In this document: piece by piece, positions 8,905 through 17,679 of the stretch
Layout of the letters: every line of letters starts with the position of its first letter
How positions within the stretch are numbered: the first letter of the stretch is position 1
Source of the DNA: Citrobacter sp. JGM124
GTDB taxonomy: Bacteria > Pseudomonadota > Gammaproteobacteria > Enterobacterales > Enterobacteriaceae
DNA length: 64,000 nt
Direction: 5' to 3'
NCBI RefSeq assembly: GCF_018257795.1
Contig: NZ_JAERJD010000002.1
Location: forward strand, 1 to 64,000
Made by a program: the position numbers and the translations under genes
The notes under the pieces: generated by a model
What the model was told of the DNA's origin: nothing
Database searches by the model: none
What the model saw: only the letters and a program-made list of their open reading frames with translations

Positions 8905-9471
8905 TCACAGGACCTGTTTGAGTAGCAGTTGAGCGACAGATTTGGCATCGTCGGCTGCGTTGCTGTCACCCATCACCCGTGACATGGTGATCGCGCCTTC
9001 AACAAGCAGGAACAACTGTCTGGCGAGATCCAAAGGCTGCTCTGTGTTCAATTGCCTGGTAAGTTCAAATATGTAATCCAGTAATTTCTGCTTGTGTCGC
9101 CTGGCAATCTGGCGAACAGGATCAGAGGAGTCACTGACCTCACCGGCAGTATTGATAAACGCACAGCCACGATATTCTGCAGACGTAAACCAGTTTTTCA
9201 GTACAGTGAACATATTCAGGATGCGCTCGTGTGGGGTATTTACCTTATCGCACTCAGCCCTGAACCATGCGAGCCACCTGATATCACGAGCGCTCAGGGC
9301 GCCTGCAGCCACGTCCTCTTTATTTGCGAAATGGCGATAAATCGTCTTCCTGGCCACGCCTGACGTCTTCACCAGGAGATCTATGCCTGTTGCATGGATG
9401 CCGTTTTGGTAGATAAGCCTTTCGGCAGTCGCGAGAATGTTATCTCTTGGGTTAGTCGTTTCTCTGTTCAT
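8905..9471 (-). CDS. TetR/AcrR family repressor
   Basis: One-component repressor with an N-terminal helix-turn-helix (GIDLLVKTSGVARKTIYRHFANKED, residues about 25-50 of the short form) and a C-terminal ligand domain with a cysteine in the YRGCAFINTA motif, common in the YxaF/LmrA-type subgroup. The open frame extends to 9543. I prefer the ATG at 9471 because the protein then starts MNRETTNPRDN, a normal TetR N-terminus, and because a perfect palindromic operator lies just upstream at 9481-9498, where it would overlap the promoter. Neither start has a good ribosome-binding site. It is likely autoregulated and likely controls the NTF2-like gene downstream. Confidence 0.85.
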   Translation of the reverse strand: MNRETTNPRDNILATAERLIYQNGIHATGIDLLVKTSGVARKTIYRHFANKEDVAAGALSARDIRWLAWFRAECDKVNTPHERILNMFTVLKNWFTSAEYRGCAFINTAGEVSDSSDPVRQIARRHKQKLLDYIFELTRQLNTEQPLDLARQLFLLVEGAITMSRVMGDSNAADDAKSVAQLLLKQVL

Positions 9472-9480
9472 GAAGTAATG

Positions 9481-9498
9481 GTAGAACGATCGTTCTAC
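9481..9498. promoter_or_regulatory. Perfect 18-bp palindrome, probable TetR operator
   Basis: GTAGAACGATCGTTCTAC is fully self-complementary. It begins 10 bases upstream of the chosen tetR start, the usual place for an autoregulatory TetR operator. A related core (TCGATCGTTC) occurs near 8858-8870, ahead of the NTF2-like gene. Confidence 0.75.
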
Positions 9499-9787
9499 AT
9501 CATCAAGTGGCAGATAAAAAATGTAGCTCTTTAGTAAAGGCATTCATTAAAATCAGCGATATGAGGGGCACATTTATCCCTTATTCCTGCTGGCGTGAGG
9601 CTTGCTCTCGTTTACTTGAACATCCGTGTTTTTGGCTGACGGATACCTGCCTCAAGGACATCAGAGAATGGCAAGCTTTCAGGAATGAAATGGGGTGACA
9701 GGCTTGGTTGGGAATACCACGACAGATGATAACGGCTCACTTTCCCTGGCAGGGAGGCGCTATACCGCTCTCCCTGCAACCCGGGCA

Positions 9788-10744
9788 TCAGGTTTGCCGG
9801 GCCACGCCTTGCCGTGGGTACTGTGTTCCGCTCAAAACAGGCATCGCCTCGCGCATCATTGCCAGGAAGAGCGTCAGCTTTACCGGGTAGTACCGGGCAT
9901 ATGGATATACCAGATATACAGGCAATGGGGGAGCATGCCACTCAGGAGTCAAATGGATAAGCGTACCCTGGGCGATATCCTCTTCAACGATCCATTCGGA
10001 GGTGATACCTATCCCGATGCCGTTTAATACCGCGTTACGTAAGGCATACAGGCTGTCTGTCAGTAGCTGTGGTTGAATATCAAAAGGATATTCCGCATTT
10101 GTCGATCCGTGTGTCAGAGTAACATTGTGCCGGTAGAATGTGCTCAGGGCTATCCAGGGGAGTGTCTGTAGTTGCTGAGGATGCTCAGGAAAAGGACGAT
10201 TCTGCAGGAGTGCAGGTGCGCCGATGACAATGCGCGGGACTTCTGCAACCAGTCGGGCCACTACTGTCGGGTCCGTCAGGGCGCCGACATGTATCGCGCA
10301 ATCAATATCTTCCGCCAGAAAATCGGGCGTTCTGTCACTTAACATCCATTCAACAGTGATGTGCGGATAACGTGCAAGGAAACGCTGCAGGTGCACAATC
10401 ATCTGGTCTTGCCCGAAGGCGTGGGGTACCAGTACACGGAGCGTACCCCGGGGTGTCTCAGAGGCACCGAGCAAATCATCCTCAATCATTTGCCAGCTTG
10501 CCAGTAAGGCACTGGCATGTTGATAGCACCGTTCACCTTCTTCCGTCAGCTTCATCTGATGGGTTGTTCGTTGAATCAGTTTTAGTCCCAATAGTTGTTC
10601 AAGCGTCTTCAGACGGCGGCTGATCGTTGGCTGGGTCATGCCGAGTAATAGTGCAGCAGCGGACAGGCTGCCTGCATCAACGATGCGCAGAAAGGTCTGC
10701 ATCAGTTCTATACGGTCAATGCTGTTTATTTGTTTTTTGTTCAT
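9788..10744 (-). CDS. LysR-family transcriptional regulator
   Basis: A 318-residue LysR regulator with an N-terminal winged helix (residues about 10-70: FLRIVDAGSLSAAALLLGMTQPTISRRLKTLEQLLG) and a periplasmic-binding-protein-like effector domain from about 97. It is transcribed divergently from the MFS transporter at 10852, with 107 bases between the starts. This is the classic arrangement for a regulator that controls its neighbour. The inducer cannot be told from the sequence. The segment from 8365 to 12063 has no counterpart at this place in E. coli. Confidence 0.92.
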   Translation of the reverse strand: MNKKQINSIDRIELMQTFLRIVDAGSLSAAALLLGMTQPTISRRLKTLEQLLGLKLIQRTTHQMKLTEEGERCYQHASALLASWQMIEDDLLGASETPRGTLRVLVPHAFGQDQMIVHLQRFLARYPHITVEWMLSDRTPDFLAEDIDCAIHVGALTDPTVVARLVAEVPRIVIGAPALLQNRPFPEHPQQLQTLPWIALSTFYRHNVTLTHGSTNAEYPFDIQPQLLTDSLYALRNAVLNGIGIGITSEWIVEEDIAQGTLIHLTPEWHAPPLPVYLVYPYARYYPVKLTLFLAMMREAMPVLSGTQYPRQGVARQT

Positions 10745-10851
10745 ACGCGTATCGTATAACTATTTTACCTGCCAGGCAGCTACCGATTAAGGGAAAATCA
10801 GAGAAGAATGGCCTTCTCATTCAACATCACCTAAAACTGGGAAATTGCGTC

Positions 10852-12063
10852 ATGTCGACAGCATCTCGTCCTCTATCAGATGAACACACCATATCACCTG
10901 CAACGGTATTAACGCTTGCCGCCGGGGCAGGGTTCAGTGTGGCCTCTATTTATTATAACCAGCCTATGCTGGAGATCATTACCCGTCATTTACAAACCAG
11001 TGTCAGTACAAGCGGATTAATTCCGACACTGACGCAGGCGGGTTATGCCCTTGGAATACTTTTTCTTGCGCCACTGGGGGATCGTTATGACAGGCGGACT
11101 CTGATTTTGATTAAAGGGATCCTGCTGACGCTTGCGCTATTCATGAGCGCAGTGGTGAGTTCAGTATATCAGTTACTGGTTGCGAGTCTGGTTGTTGGTA
11201 TTGCGGCAACACTGGCCCAGGATATTGTACCAACAGCGGCACATCTGGCACCGGCCAGCCAGCGGGGTAAGGTGGTTGGCTCTGTGATGACGGGGTTATT
11301 GCTGGGGATATTATTGTCGAGAGTCGTCAGCGGTTTTGTTGCCCAGTATGCCGGGTGGCGTAGTATGTTTTTGATTGCCGCAGGGCTGGTATTGCTGATG
11401 ACGCTGATACTCTGGCGGCGGCTGCCTTCCCTCGTTCCGGCTATGCGGATAAGCTATCCTGATCTGCTGATTTCAATGGGAAAACTCTGGCAACGCTATC
11501 CTGAACTGCGGCAGGCAACACTTGCTCAAGGCGTATTATCGGTTAGTTTCAGTGCATTTTGGTCTACACTTGCGGTGATGTTACATACTCAGTTCGGAAT
11601 GGGAAGCGCGACAGCGGGGGCATTTGGGCTGGCGGGTGCGGCAGGTGCCATGGCGGCGCCAATGGCGGGGCGCCTGGCTGATCGTCATGCACCAGAGAAA
11701 ATAGCATTGCTGGCTGCTGGACTGGCAACTCTGGCCTTTGCCGTATTGTTTATGCAGGCGCTTCTGCCAGTCTATGGTCAACTCATTTTACTGGGATTGT
11801 CTGCTGTACTCTTTGATTTCGGTGTTCAGGCTTCGTTAGTCTCTCACCAAACCCTTATTTTTGGTCTGGAACCTGCTGCCCGTAGTCGCCTGAATGCGCT
11901 ACTTTTTACCGGCGTTTTTATCGGAATGGCCATAGGCTCCGCACTGGGTAGTGCGGTGCTGGCATGGTGCGGCTGGTATGGGGTCATTATACTGCTGTCG
12001 GGAGCGGCATTAGCGAGCGCGATTATCCGTATGATTCCGTCCCGTCATTCTCATACAGCGTAG
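10852..12063 (+). CDS. MFS transporter (drug/metabolite exporter type)
   Basis: Inner-membrane major facilitator of about 403 residues with 12 predicted helices. The MFS signature between helices 2 and 3 reads LGDRYDRRTLI, and a second half-motif GRLADRHAPEK occurs around the middle. The open frame extends upstream without support. I chose the ATG at 10852 because it gives the normal short cytoplasmic N-terminus before helix 1 (PATVLTLAAGAGFSVASIYY). YNQPML after helix 1 is typical of the YfiS/YgaY-like exporter group. It is divergent from the LysR gene, which probably regulates it. The substrate is unknown. Confidence 0.9.
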   Translation: MSTASRPLSDEHTISPATVLTLAAGAGFSVASIYYNQPMLEIITRHLQTSVSTSGLIPTLTQAGYALGILFLAPLGDRYDRRTLILIKGILLTLALFMSAVVSSVYQLLVASLVVGIAATLAQDIVPTAAHLAPASQRGKVVGSVMTGLLLGILLSRVVSGFVAQYAGWRSMFLIAAGLVLLMTLILWRRLPSLVPAMRISYPDLLISMGKLWQRYPELRQATLAQGVLSVSFSAFWSTLAVMLHTQFGMGSATAGAFGLAGAAGAMAAPMAGRLADRHAPEKIALLAAGLATLAFAVLFMQALLPVYGQLILLGLSAVLFDFGVQASLVSHQTLIFGLEPAARSRLNALLFTGVFIGMAIGSALGSAVLAWCGWYGVIILLSGAALASAIIRMIPSRHSHTA

Positions 12064-12189
12064 TTTCCACAGCGTTATTCACAACTGAAAGAGAAATACC
12101 TGCTACCGATTATCCGGGTAGTCCGTTGTAAGCTTGAATCAATACGAAGGCGAGGGAAGGGGGGCTTATATTTATCGTGTACAGGAAAT

Positions 12190-12238
12190 CTGCGGTATAA
12201 CGTTTTAACAGAACGTATCTGTATACGTTATATCGCAG
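12190..12238. repeat. Imperfect inverted repeat between the MFS gene and the 468-aa gene
   Basis: CTGCGGTATAACGT at 12190-12203 pairs with ACGTTATATCGCAG at 12225-12238 with one mismatch, leaving a 21-base loop. There is no T-run after it. It may be a transcript-end hairpin for the 468-aa gene on the minus strand, or an operator or element end. Confidence 0.5.
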
Positions 12239-12294
12239 GCGTTTAGAAATAAGGGCATGAATATCAAAAAAGTATTGGTTTTATGATTTATTAT

Positions 12295-13701
12295 CTAGAC
12301 CGTTTCTTTCCGATATTCCAGGTATTGATCTATGACAGCTAAACAAATTTCAGCACTGCTGTTTTGCACATTTACAAAATCTTTTTTGTTGGCAGCCAGA
12401 ACAATGAAGGAAGGTAGCGTATAAAGATCTACTTTACTTGCATCAACACCATTTTTTATTGCTTTACTCCATTGTTTTTTTCCAGCATCCATCAATTCTT
12501 CAAGCTGATGTATTCTGAGAAAACCGTTTTTATCCAGAACCATTGCGCCTGTAAATAAGTCGGCAAATTCATGACTTTTAAGTGGGATGTGATTCATGTC
12601 TGTATCATCCCATCTTAACATCGGGATTTCAGAGCCTAAATACTTATACCACATGAGGTTAAATTCTCCCCACTGGTCTGCGGGTATGACATGATAGCTG
12701 AACAGTTTATTTGCCATCAGCTGACTAAAGCCCAGCATATTATTTAAGTCACCTATTTTTAAATTACTAAGCTCTTCATGCTCCTTCATTTTGTTGGCAA
12801 TGTATTGCCCGGTAGACATACCGTAAACATCATAAAACAACCATTTCTGGATAATATCCTGATCTGATTGATTAGCCAGATAATGTTTCTGATCTTCCAA
12901 TAAAGATGATTCCTCTAATACAATACTTCTTGCCACCATTCTCTCTCTGTAGGATTGTTGGGAGTCCTCGGCACTCGTATTATGGATATACTTTGCAACA
13001 GCCGGGAGTAAGTATTCTTTTCTTATATTATTTTCAGAGTTATATGCCAGTAAACCATTTTCTTTAAGAAGGGCGATAACTCTGGCATCATTGTCAAACA
13101 GAGTGTGAGGATCTGTACCTCTTATATCGCTGTAGTATTGATAAGGCGCATCAGTTTTTCGAGTGACTGGATGCATAGAAGGTACAAAGAAATCGGTTTT
13201 TTCAGTGGTTATGGGTGGGAATCTTTTTTCAGTTATATTATTACGTAATGAATTAGAAAGCGGTGCTACGGTCATATTTTTTGTGGCATCCACATAATGA
13301 CGTAAAGCGAATGCCCCAGCGGCGGCAGAGCCGAGCAGAATACTGATACTTAATAGTATATTTTTTTTACTTGCGGAAATTAACGGTGAGGCGGCAACAT
13401 GTTTTTCGCGTGACTGGATGATATTATAGCGATTTTCAGCTTCACATTGAACATCATGATCAATCTGGATAAGTTCTTGATCAGGTATCGATTTTGTCTC
13501 CGCTAAACTGTTCATCTCTTTTGATTCGCTGTCTTTTTGCCTGTTATAATACAGGCTCCATTGCCCAGTACATTTATTTGATGATGAACTGGCTGAGTCC
13601 AGGTTGTTACCAATCGATATTCTAATGGGTTCATTTTTTTTAATTGTGGCGTTATAATCAAGGTCACTATTTAAAAAAAGCTGATTAGATATTTTAGGCA
13701 T
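12295..13701 (-). CDS. Unknown 468-aa single-pass membrane protein, short relative of the giant protein at 39.7-45.4 kb
   Basis: I do not recognise a named family. It has a polar, probably disordered N-terminus (1-110), one hydrophobic segment (about 114-135: NILLSISILLGSAAAGAFAL) with basic residues on its N-terminal side, a second polar stretch, and a helical domain (about 200-460). The pattern YRERMVARS (251-259) and DIIQKWLFYDVYG (282-294) resembles FHEAQIAR and DLLAKLIYGESL in the giant protein at about 302-350, and both proteins share the polar-TM-polar-helical layout. The DNA is markedly AT-rich compared with neighbours, which suggests transfer. The start ATG at 13701 follows AAGGAAGCCCT. 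No catalytic motif is visible. Confidence 0.75.
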   Translation of the reverse strand: MPKISNQLFLNSDLDYNATIKKNEPIRISIGNNLDSASSSSNKCTGQWSLYYNRQKDSESKEMNSLAETKSIPDQELIQIDHDVQCEAENRYNIIQSREKHVAASPLISASKKNILLSISILLGSAAAGAFALRHYVDATKNMTVAPLSNSLRNNITEKRFPPITTEKTDFFVPSMHPVTRKTDAPYQYYSDIRGTDPHTLFDNDARVIALLKENGLLAYNSENNIRKEYLLPAVAKYIHNTSAEDSQQSYRERMVARSIVLEESSLLEDQKHYLANQSDQDIIQKWLFYDVYGMSTGQYIANKMKEHEELSNLKIGDLNNMLGFSQLMANKLFSYHVIPADQWGEFNLMWYKYLGSEIPMLRWDDTDMNHIPLKSHEFADLFTGAMVLDKNGFLRIHQLEELMDAGKKQWSKAIKNGVDASKVDLYTLPSFIVLAANKKDFVNVQNSSAEICLAVIDQYLEYRKETV

Positions 13702-14101
13702 AGGGCTTCCTTATTAATTAAATGTGTATTAGTCTGGCTTTATTTTGGCATGCAATTATTCAATTAATGCGTTTATATTGACAAGGTACAGTGTTGGTTC
13801 TGTGTTGTAATATTTGTCATTAATGCCTTGATATATTCACATGTTAATGGCAGGTGATATATCAATTTCCAACAGTGCAGGTGCTTGCTATTGACATTGC
13901 CAGCAGGAGGCAGATGTATGAAAGTTATTTCATGAGTCACTGTCTTTTATTATGGATTAAACCCATTTCATAGATCTGCTATTCTATTTGAAGTTTTATT
14001 ATATGCACATTATAATTAACTGTGGTATTGCTTCGTGCCTTTTTAAAGTGATGCGTATTGTTGTGATGTTATATGAAAATAATTTTTATTAGAGGATGGT
14101 G
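13702..14101. other. AT-rich gap between divergent unknown genes
   Basis: No gene is visible. It is a long AT-rich stretch between the starts of the divergent 468-aa and 110-aa genes and must hold both promoters. I could not identify a specific operator. Confidence 0.5.
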
Positions 14102-14434
14102 ATGAATAATATAAGAAAATATACTATACCGTTAGATGAAAATTCAGTAGAGAGCATGGTTGATTTGAGTAAATTGTTAGAGGCTCACGCATCTGTTTTT
14201 AGCGGGACTATTTTATCTGCATACGGTGGGGATATTCGCTACGCCATCGTGGATGACTCATTTACCATAACCAATATCTCGGCTGAGAAAATAAATTACT
14301 GTTGCAAGATAAATTATTTTGCGCCTTGTAATGGGCAGAATGAGGTCTTTGAAGGAAAAGGGGAGGTAAGTTATAACATAGTGAATAATAAAATAATATT
14401 AGAACTTGATGAAACACTATGGAATGTGGACTGA
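14102..14434 (+). CDS. Unknown 110-aa protein, divergent from the 468-aa gene
   Basis: Small acidic protein with no signal peptide or membrane segment and no family that I recognise. Alternating beta-type stretches (YAIVDDSFTITNIS, INYCCKINYFAP, GEVSYNIVNNKIILELDE) suggest a small beta-sheet domain. Start choice: AGAGG lies directly against the ATG at 14096 and 8 bases before the ATG at 14102, so I take 14102. It is AT-rich like the 468-aa gene and shares its intergenic region, so the two may have arrived together. An immunity or chaperone-like role is possible but unsupported. Confidence 0.65.
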   Translation: MNNIRKYTIPLDENSVESMVDLSKLLEAHASVFSGTILSAYGGDIRYAIVDDSFTITNISAEKINYCCKINYFAPCNGQNEVFEGKGEVSYNIVNNKIILELDETLWNVD

Positions 14435-14509
14435 GCAGATAAACATCCGCGGATCATCCGGTGATGCTGTTTTGAATAACAGGGGGCGATCAACAGCCCC
14501 CGGTTAAAA

Positions 14510-14941
14510 TCAGGAAAGCTTGTCGACAGAGACGGATACTTCATACCCTAAAAGATATAATGCCTGTTCCAGTGTTTCCACCTTGGAAGCATGCTCAACA
14601 TCTAACAGCCGATCAATCTGCGGGCCTTTCTGATTCAGTTTACGCGCTAAATCAGCCTTGCGTGTACCCGTGTTAATCATGGCGTTATGTAGCGCTATTT
14701 TCAAACAAGTAAGCACAGGTAAATGGAGACGAATATCGGTTTCTTCGCCCAGTGATGCTACTGGAACGGGAATGCGTGATTCTATTAACTCAGCAATAAA
14801 GCTCGTTAGCCCATCTTTTGCTTCCAGCTCAATATCATCTTCTGTCAGAGCGCTGGAATAAAGATCATTAAAATCACGATAGCTGATCTCATACTCACCT
14901 GTTTCTTCGTCAAAAGCTACCGTAATGGGATACCTGAACAT
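14510..14941 (-). CDS. hicB: HicB-family antitoxin, apparently without a HicA partner
   Basis: The 143 residues match the HicB layout: an N-terminal partial RNase H-like fold (MFRYPITVAFDEETGEYEIS...DFNDLYSSALT) and a C-terminal helix-turn-helix (MINTGTRKADLARKLNQKGPQIDRLLD, about 88-115). E. coli HicB has 138 residues and the same order. HicA toxins are short (about 58 aa) and normally lie directly upstream. I read the 200 bases upstream of 14941 in all frames of the same strand and found no HicA. A hairpin with arms ATCAGCC/GGCTGAT at 14964-14980 just upstream could be its operator. It may act as a solitary regulator. Confidence 0.8.
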   Translation of the reverse strand: MFRYPITVAFDEETGEYEISYRDFNDLYSSALTEDDIELEAKDGLTSFIAELIESRIPVPVASLGEETDIRLHLPVLTCLKIALHNAMINTGTRKADLARKLNQKGPQIDRLLDVEHASKVETLEQALYLLGYEVSVSVDKLS

Positions 14942-15436
14942 ATATTAACCTTATTGTTATTGCATCAGCCATGGGCTGATGATTGAAAGACAAAATTTCA
15001 TCATATAATACGTTATCTATTTAGCGTGGCGGTATCTTTGCCATTTCAGCCCGGCAGGCATGCGGGGGCTTTCCGCTAATGGCAAAAGGGCCACAATACT
15101 AATCCTGAATATATGACCCAGTAATTCAGTGTAGCACAGTGATTAACAAAAATGTTTTATAATGATACATTAATGTTGTTTTATGGGGTTTGAACCACGT
15201 TTTATAAGGCTCTCATTTGCTCATCAGAGAAGCATTACCATGAGATAAAATATCCACGATATGGACCGGTATTTTTACTAATATATTGATCTTGTTAATC
15301 AGCTTTTCACGGGCAACAGGCTGCATTTAACATTTTTTATAACAAAACAACCGATGTTGCGCTGTCACAAGCTATTGCCTTACGGTTGAAGAGCGCTAGA
15401 CTATGAAAAACAGTATCCCGAATAAGGATGATGGTA
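14942..15436. other. Intergenic region upstream of hicB and zntB
   Basis: No gene is visible. A short inverted repeat, ATCAGCC-ATG-GGCTGAT, lies at 14964-14980 close to the hicB start. The rest is AT-rich and should contain the zntB promoter. No HicA-like frame was found. Confidence 0.5.
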
Positions 15437-16423
15437 GTGGGTGTGATTAAAGGTAGCGAATTAAATGTGCCAGATGCGATCTTTGCCTGGCAATTGAATG
15501 GTAAAGGCGGTGCTAAGCCTGTCGATAACGACAGTATCATTGATAAGGAGCACCCCTGCTGGCTACACCTTAATTATACTCAACAGGATAGTGCAAACTG
15601 GCTGCTTAATAGCCCATTAATTCCAGACAGCGTCCGTGATGCTTTGACGGGAGAAAGCCTTCGGCCACGTGTATCCAGACTGGGGGAAGGCTCTCTCATC
15701 ACGCTGCATTGTGTGAACGGTGGTACAGAAGAGCGCCCCGAGCAAATGGTCGCCATGCCCTTGTTTATTAATGACACAATTATCATTACCACCTGTGAGC
15801 GTACTATTTTAGCACTGGATGATGTGATCAGTGATCTTTCCACTAATGTAGGGCCTACGGACAGTGGAAGCTGGCTGGTAAGTGTGTGTGACGCACTGAC
15901 TGATCATGCCAGTGATTTTGTTGAGCATTTGCACGATAAAATTATTGATCTTGAAGACGATCTACTCGACCAGAAAGTTCCACCCCGCGGCAGTCTTGCA
16001 TTGCTGCGCAAGCAGCTAATTGTCATGCGTCGCTATATGGCTCCCCAGCGTGATGTTTATGCCCGTCTGGCAAATGAACGTATCAGCTGGATAAATGATG
16101 ACCAGCGTCGACTCATGCAGGATGTGGCGGACAGGCTGGGGCGAAGAGGGTTGGATGAAATTGACGCCTGTATTGCACGAACCGCGGTGATGACAGACGA
16201 AATCTCGCAATTAATGCAGGAAGCGTTAGGCAGACGTACTTATACCATGTCGCTTATGGCTATGGTTTTTTTGCCCAGTACGTTTCTGACCGGGTTATTT
16301 GGTGTCAACCTCGGTGGTATACCGGGTGCGGAATGGACATTTGGCTTCGGGCTATTTTGTGCGGCGTTGGTTATCATCATTGGCTGTGTGACGTGGTGGC
16401 TGCATCACAGGAAGTGGATATAA
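15437..16423 (+). CDS. zntB: Zinc transporter ZntB (CorA family)
   Basis: Inner-membrane CorA-type zinc transporter. The C-terminal part has the family signature [26 protein letters not shown], with two membrane helices and the GVN pore motif. The long N-terminal cytoplasmic funnel domain has [21 protein letters not shown] and HPCWLHLNY as in E. coli. Start choice: AAGGA lies right against the ATGs at 15428 and 15431 but about 9 bases before the GTG at 15437. Starting there gives (M)GVIKGS, which matches E. coli MEAIKGS. The length is then 328 aa (E. coli 327). FnrS follows, as in E. coli. Confidence 0.94.
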   Translation: MGVIKGSELNVPDAIFAWQLNGKGGAKPVDNDSIIDKEHPCWLHLNYTQQDSANWLLNSPLIPDSVRDALTGESLRPRVSRLGEGSLITLHCVNGGTEERPEQMVAMPLFINDTIIITTCERTILALDDVISDLSTNVGPTDSGSWLVSVCDALTDHASDFVEHLHDKIIDLEDDLLDQKVPPRGSLALLRKQLIVMRRYMAPQRDVYARLANERISWINDDQRRLMQDVADRLGRRGLDEIDACIARTAVMTDEISQLMQEALGRRTYTMSLMAMVFLPSTFLTGLFGVNLGGIPGAEWTFGFGLFCAALVIIIGCVTWWLHHRKWI

Positions 16424-16462
16424 GCCGGGGATGTGTGATTTTTTGTATAAACCCTTTTTTAA

Positions 16463-16476
16463 TTGAGCAAAATCAA
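16463..16476 (+). promoter_or_regulatory. FNR binding site of fnrS
   Basis: TTGAGCAAAATCAA matches the FNR consensus TTGAT-N4-ATCAA with one mismatch. Its centre lies about 42 bases before the predicted fnrS start, the class II activation position. A -10-like TAATAC occurs at 16498-16503. Confidence 0.85.
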
Positions 16477-16511
16477 AAAATGAGAGCCACTTTTAGTTAA
16501 TACTGTGTCCC

Positions 16512-16642
16512 GCAGGTGAATGCAGCGTCATATGTGAAACATGGGCGTTGTGCTCCATATTTGTCTTACTTTCTTCTTAAGAATTAATGCATAGCACAAT
16601 TAATTCCGATGATGCCGACTTGTAACGAGTCGGCTTTTTTTT
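16512..16642 (+). ncRNA. fnrS: Small RNA FnrS
   Basis: Hfq-dependent, FNR-activated small RNA that represses genes for aerobic metabolism in E. coli. The sequence opens with GCAGGTGAATGCA, as in the K-12 RNA. It keeps the GGGCGTTGTGCTCCATAT-type middle block and the TGCATAGCACAATTAATTC block, and ends in the terminator GCCGACT-TGTAACG-AGTCGGC followed by eight T. It lies downstream of zntB, the same place as in E. coli. The 5' region carries a few extra bases relative to K-12. The dbpA gene that follows in E. coli is absent here; ttcA converges directly. Confidence 0.93.
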
Positions 16643-16698
16643 GCCTGCTGTTTCGGTGACACGCAGTAAATTACCCCCGATTTAAGGGGGGCAATGCA

Positions 16699-17631
16699 TT
16701 ACTTTATTTCCAGAACATCAAGCCGCTGATGCGTTATCTCATCCATTTCCTCAGGCTGCCACCCGACAGGCTGCTGTGGCAATGTTTCCCGGTCAAAGGC
16801 AATGTCACCGCCATTGATAACGTCTGATCCATGGGTTATGGCTTTAAAATCAAACAATTCAGTGTCACAGAGATGTGAAGGAACCACGTTCTGCATCGCA
16901 CTGAACATGGTCTCTATACGTCCAGGATAACGTTTATCCCAGTCGCGCAACATATCGGCAATAACCTGACGCTGTAAATTAGGTTGTGAACCGCACAAGT
17001 TACACGGAATAATTGGATAATTACGCGCAATGGCAAAGCGTTCAATATCTTTTTCACGGCAATAAGCCAGTGGGCGAATGACAATGTGTTTACCATCATC
17101 ACTCATTAGTTTTGGTGGCATGCCTTTCATCTTGCCGCCATAGAACATATTTAAAAAGAGTGTCTGGAGGATATCGTCACGGTGGTGTCCAAGGGCGATT
17201 TTTGTGGCGCCTAACTCAGTAGCTGTGCGATAGAGAATACCACGACGTAAGCGAGAGCAGAGTGAGCAAGTCGTTTTCCCTTCGGGTATTTTCTCTTTAA
17301 CAATCCCATAAGTATTCTCGGTCACAATTTTATACTCCACCCCCTCGCTTTCGAGGTAGGCGGGTAGAATATGATCCGGGAAGCCGGGTTGTTTCTGATC
17401 GAGGTTAACCGCTATCAGGCTAAAATTAATGGGGGCACTTTTCTGCAAGCTACGCAGAATTTCCAGCATGGTGTAGCTGTCTTTCCCCCCGGACAGGCAG
17501 ACCATAATACGGTCGCCTTCTTCTATCATATTGAAGTCAGCAATTGCTTCGCCAGCATTACGGCGCAAACGTTTCTGCAACTTATTCAAGTTGTACTGCT
17601 GCTTCTTGTTTTCTTGTTGTTTATCAATCAT
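16699..17631 (-). CDS. ttcA: tRNA 2-thiocytidine synthetase TtcA
   Basis: Iron-sulfur enzyme that makes 2-thiocytidine at position 32 of several tRNAs. The PP-loop SGGKDS lies near residue 50, and the paired cysteines for the [4Fe-4S] cluster and catalysis are in CSLCSRLRR and [12 protein letters not shown]. It has 310 residues (E. coli 311). Only the first few codons differ from E. coli. This fits an element inserted in the 5' end, which would supply the new upstream sequence and start; the Rac prophage uses this site in E. coli. No good ribosome-binding site is seen upstream of the ATG. A weak CCCCC/GGGGG hairpin lies just past its stop. Confidence 0.95.
   Translation of the reverse strand: MIDKQQENKKQQYNLNKLQKRLRRNAGEAIADFNMIEEGDRIMVCLSGGKDSYTMLEILRSLQKSAPINFSLIAVNLDQKQPGFPDHILPAYLESEGVEYKIVTENTYGIVKEKIPEGKTTCSLCSRLRRGILYRTATELGATKIALGHHRDDILQTLFLNMFYGGKMKGMPPKLMSDDGKHIVIRPLAYCREKDIERFAIARNYPIIPCNLCGSQPNLQRQVIADMLRDWDKRYPGRIETMFSAMQNVVPSHLCDTELFDFKAITHGSDVINGGDIAFDRETLPQQPVGWQPEEMDEITHQRLDVLEIK
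17584..17607. other. Probable attL core of a Rac-type integration in ttcA
   Basis: This segment encodes the ttcA residues KKQQYNLN, the same codons that form the Rac prophage attachment core in E. coli ttcA. An integrase gene lies immediately outward. I could not find a matching copy (attR) to the right in this window, so the right end is either lost or too diverged. Confidence 0.5.
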
Positions 17632-17679
17632 TTAACTGTTACTCAAGTATCAAATGGGGCATAAATGGGACAAAACTCT

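Noticed and set aside
14942..15150. Search for hicA upstream of hicB
   Set aside because: No frame with the HicA double-stranded-RNA-binding-like pattern (GSHH) was found on the same strand.
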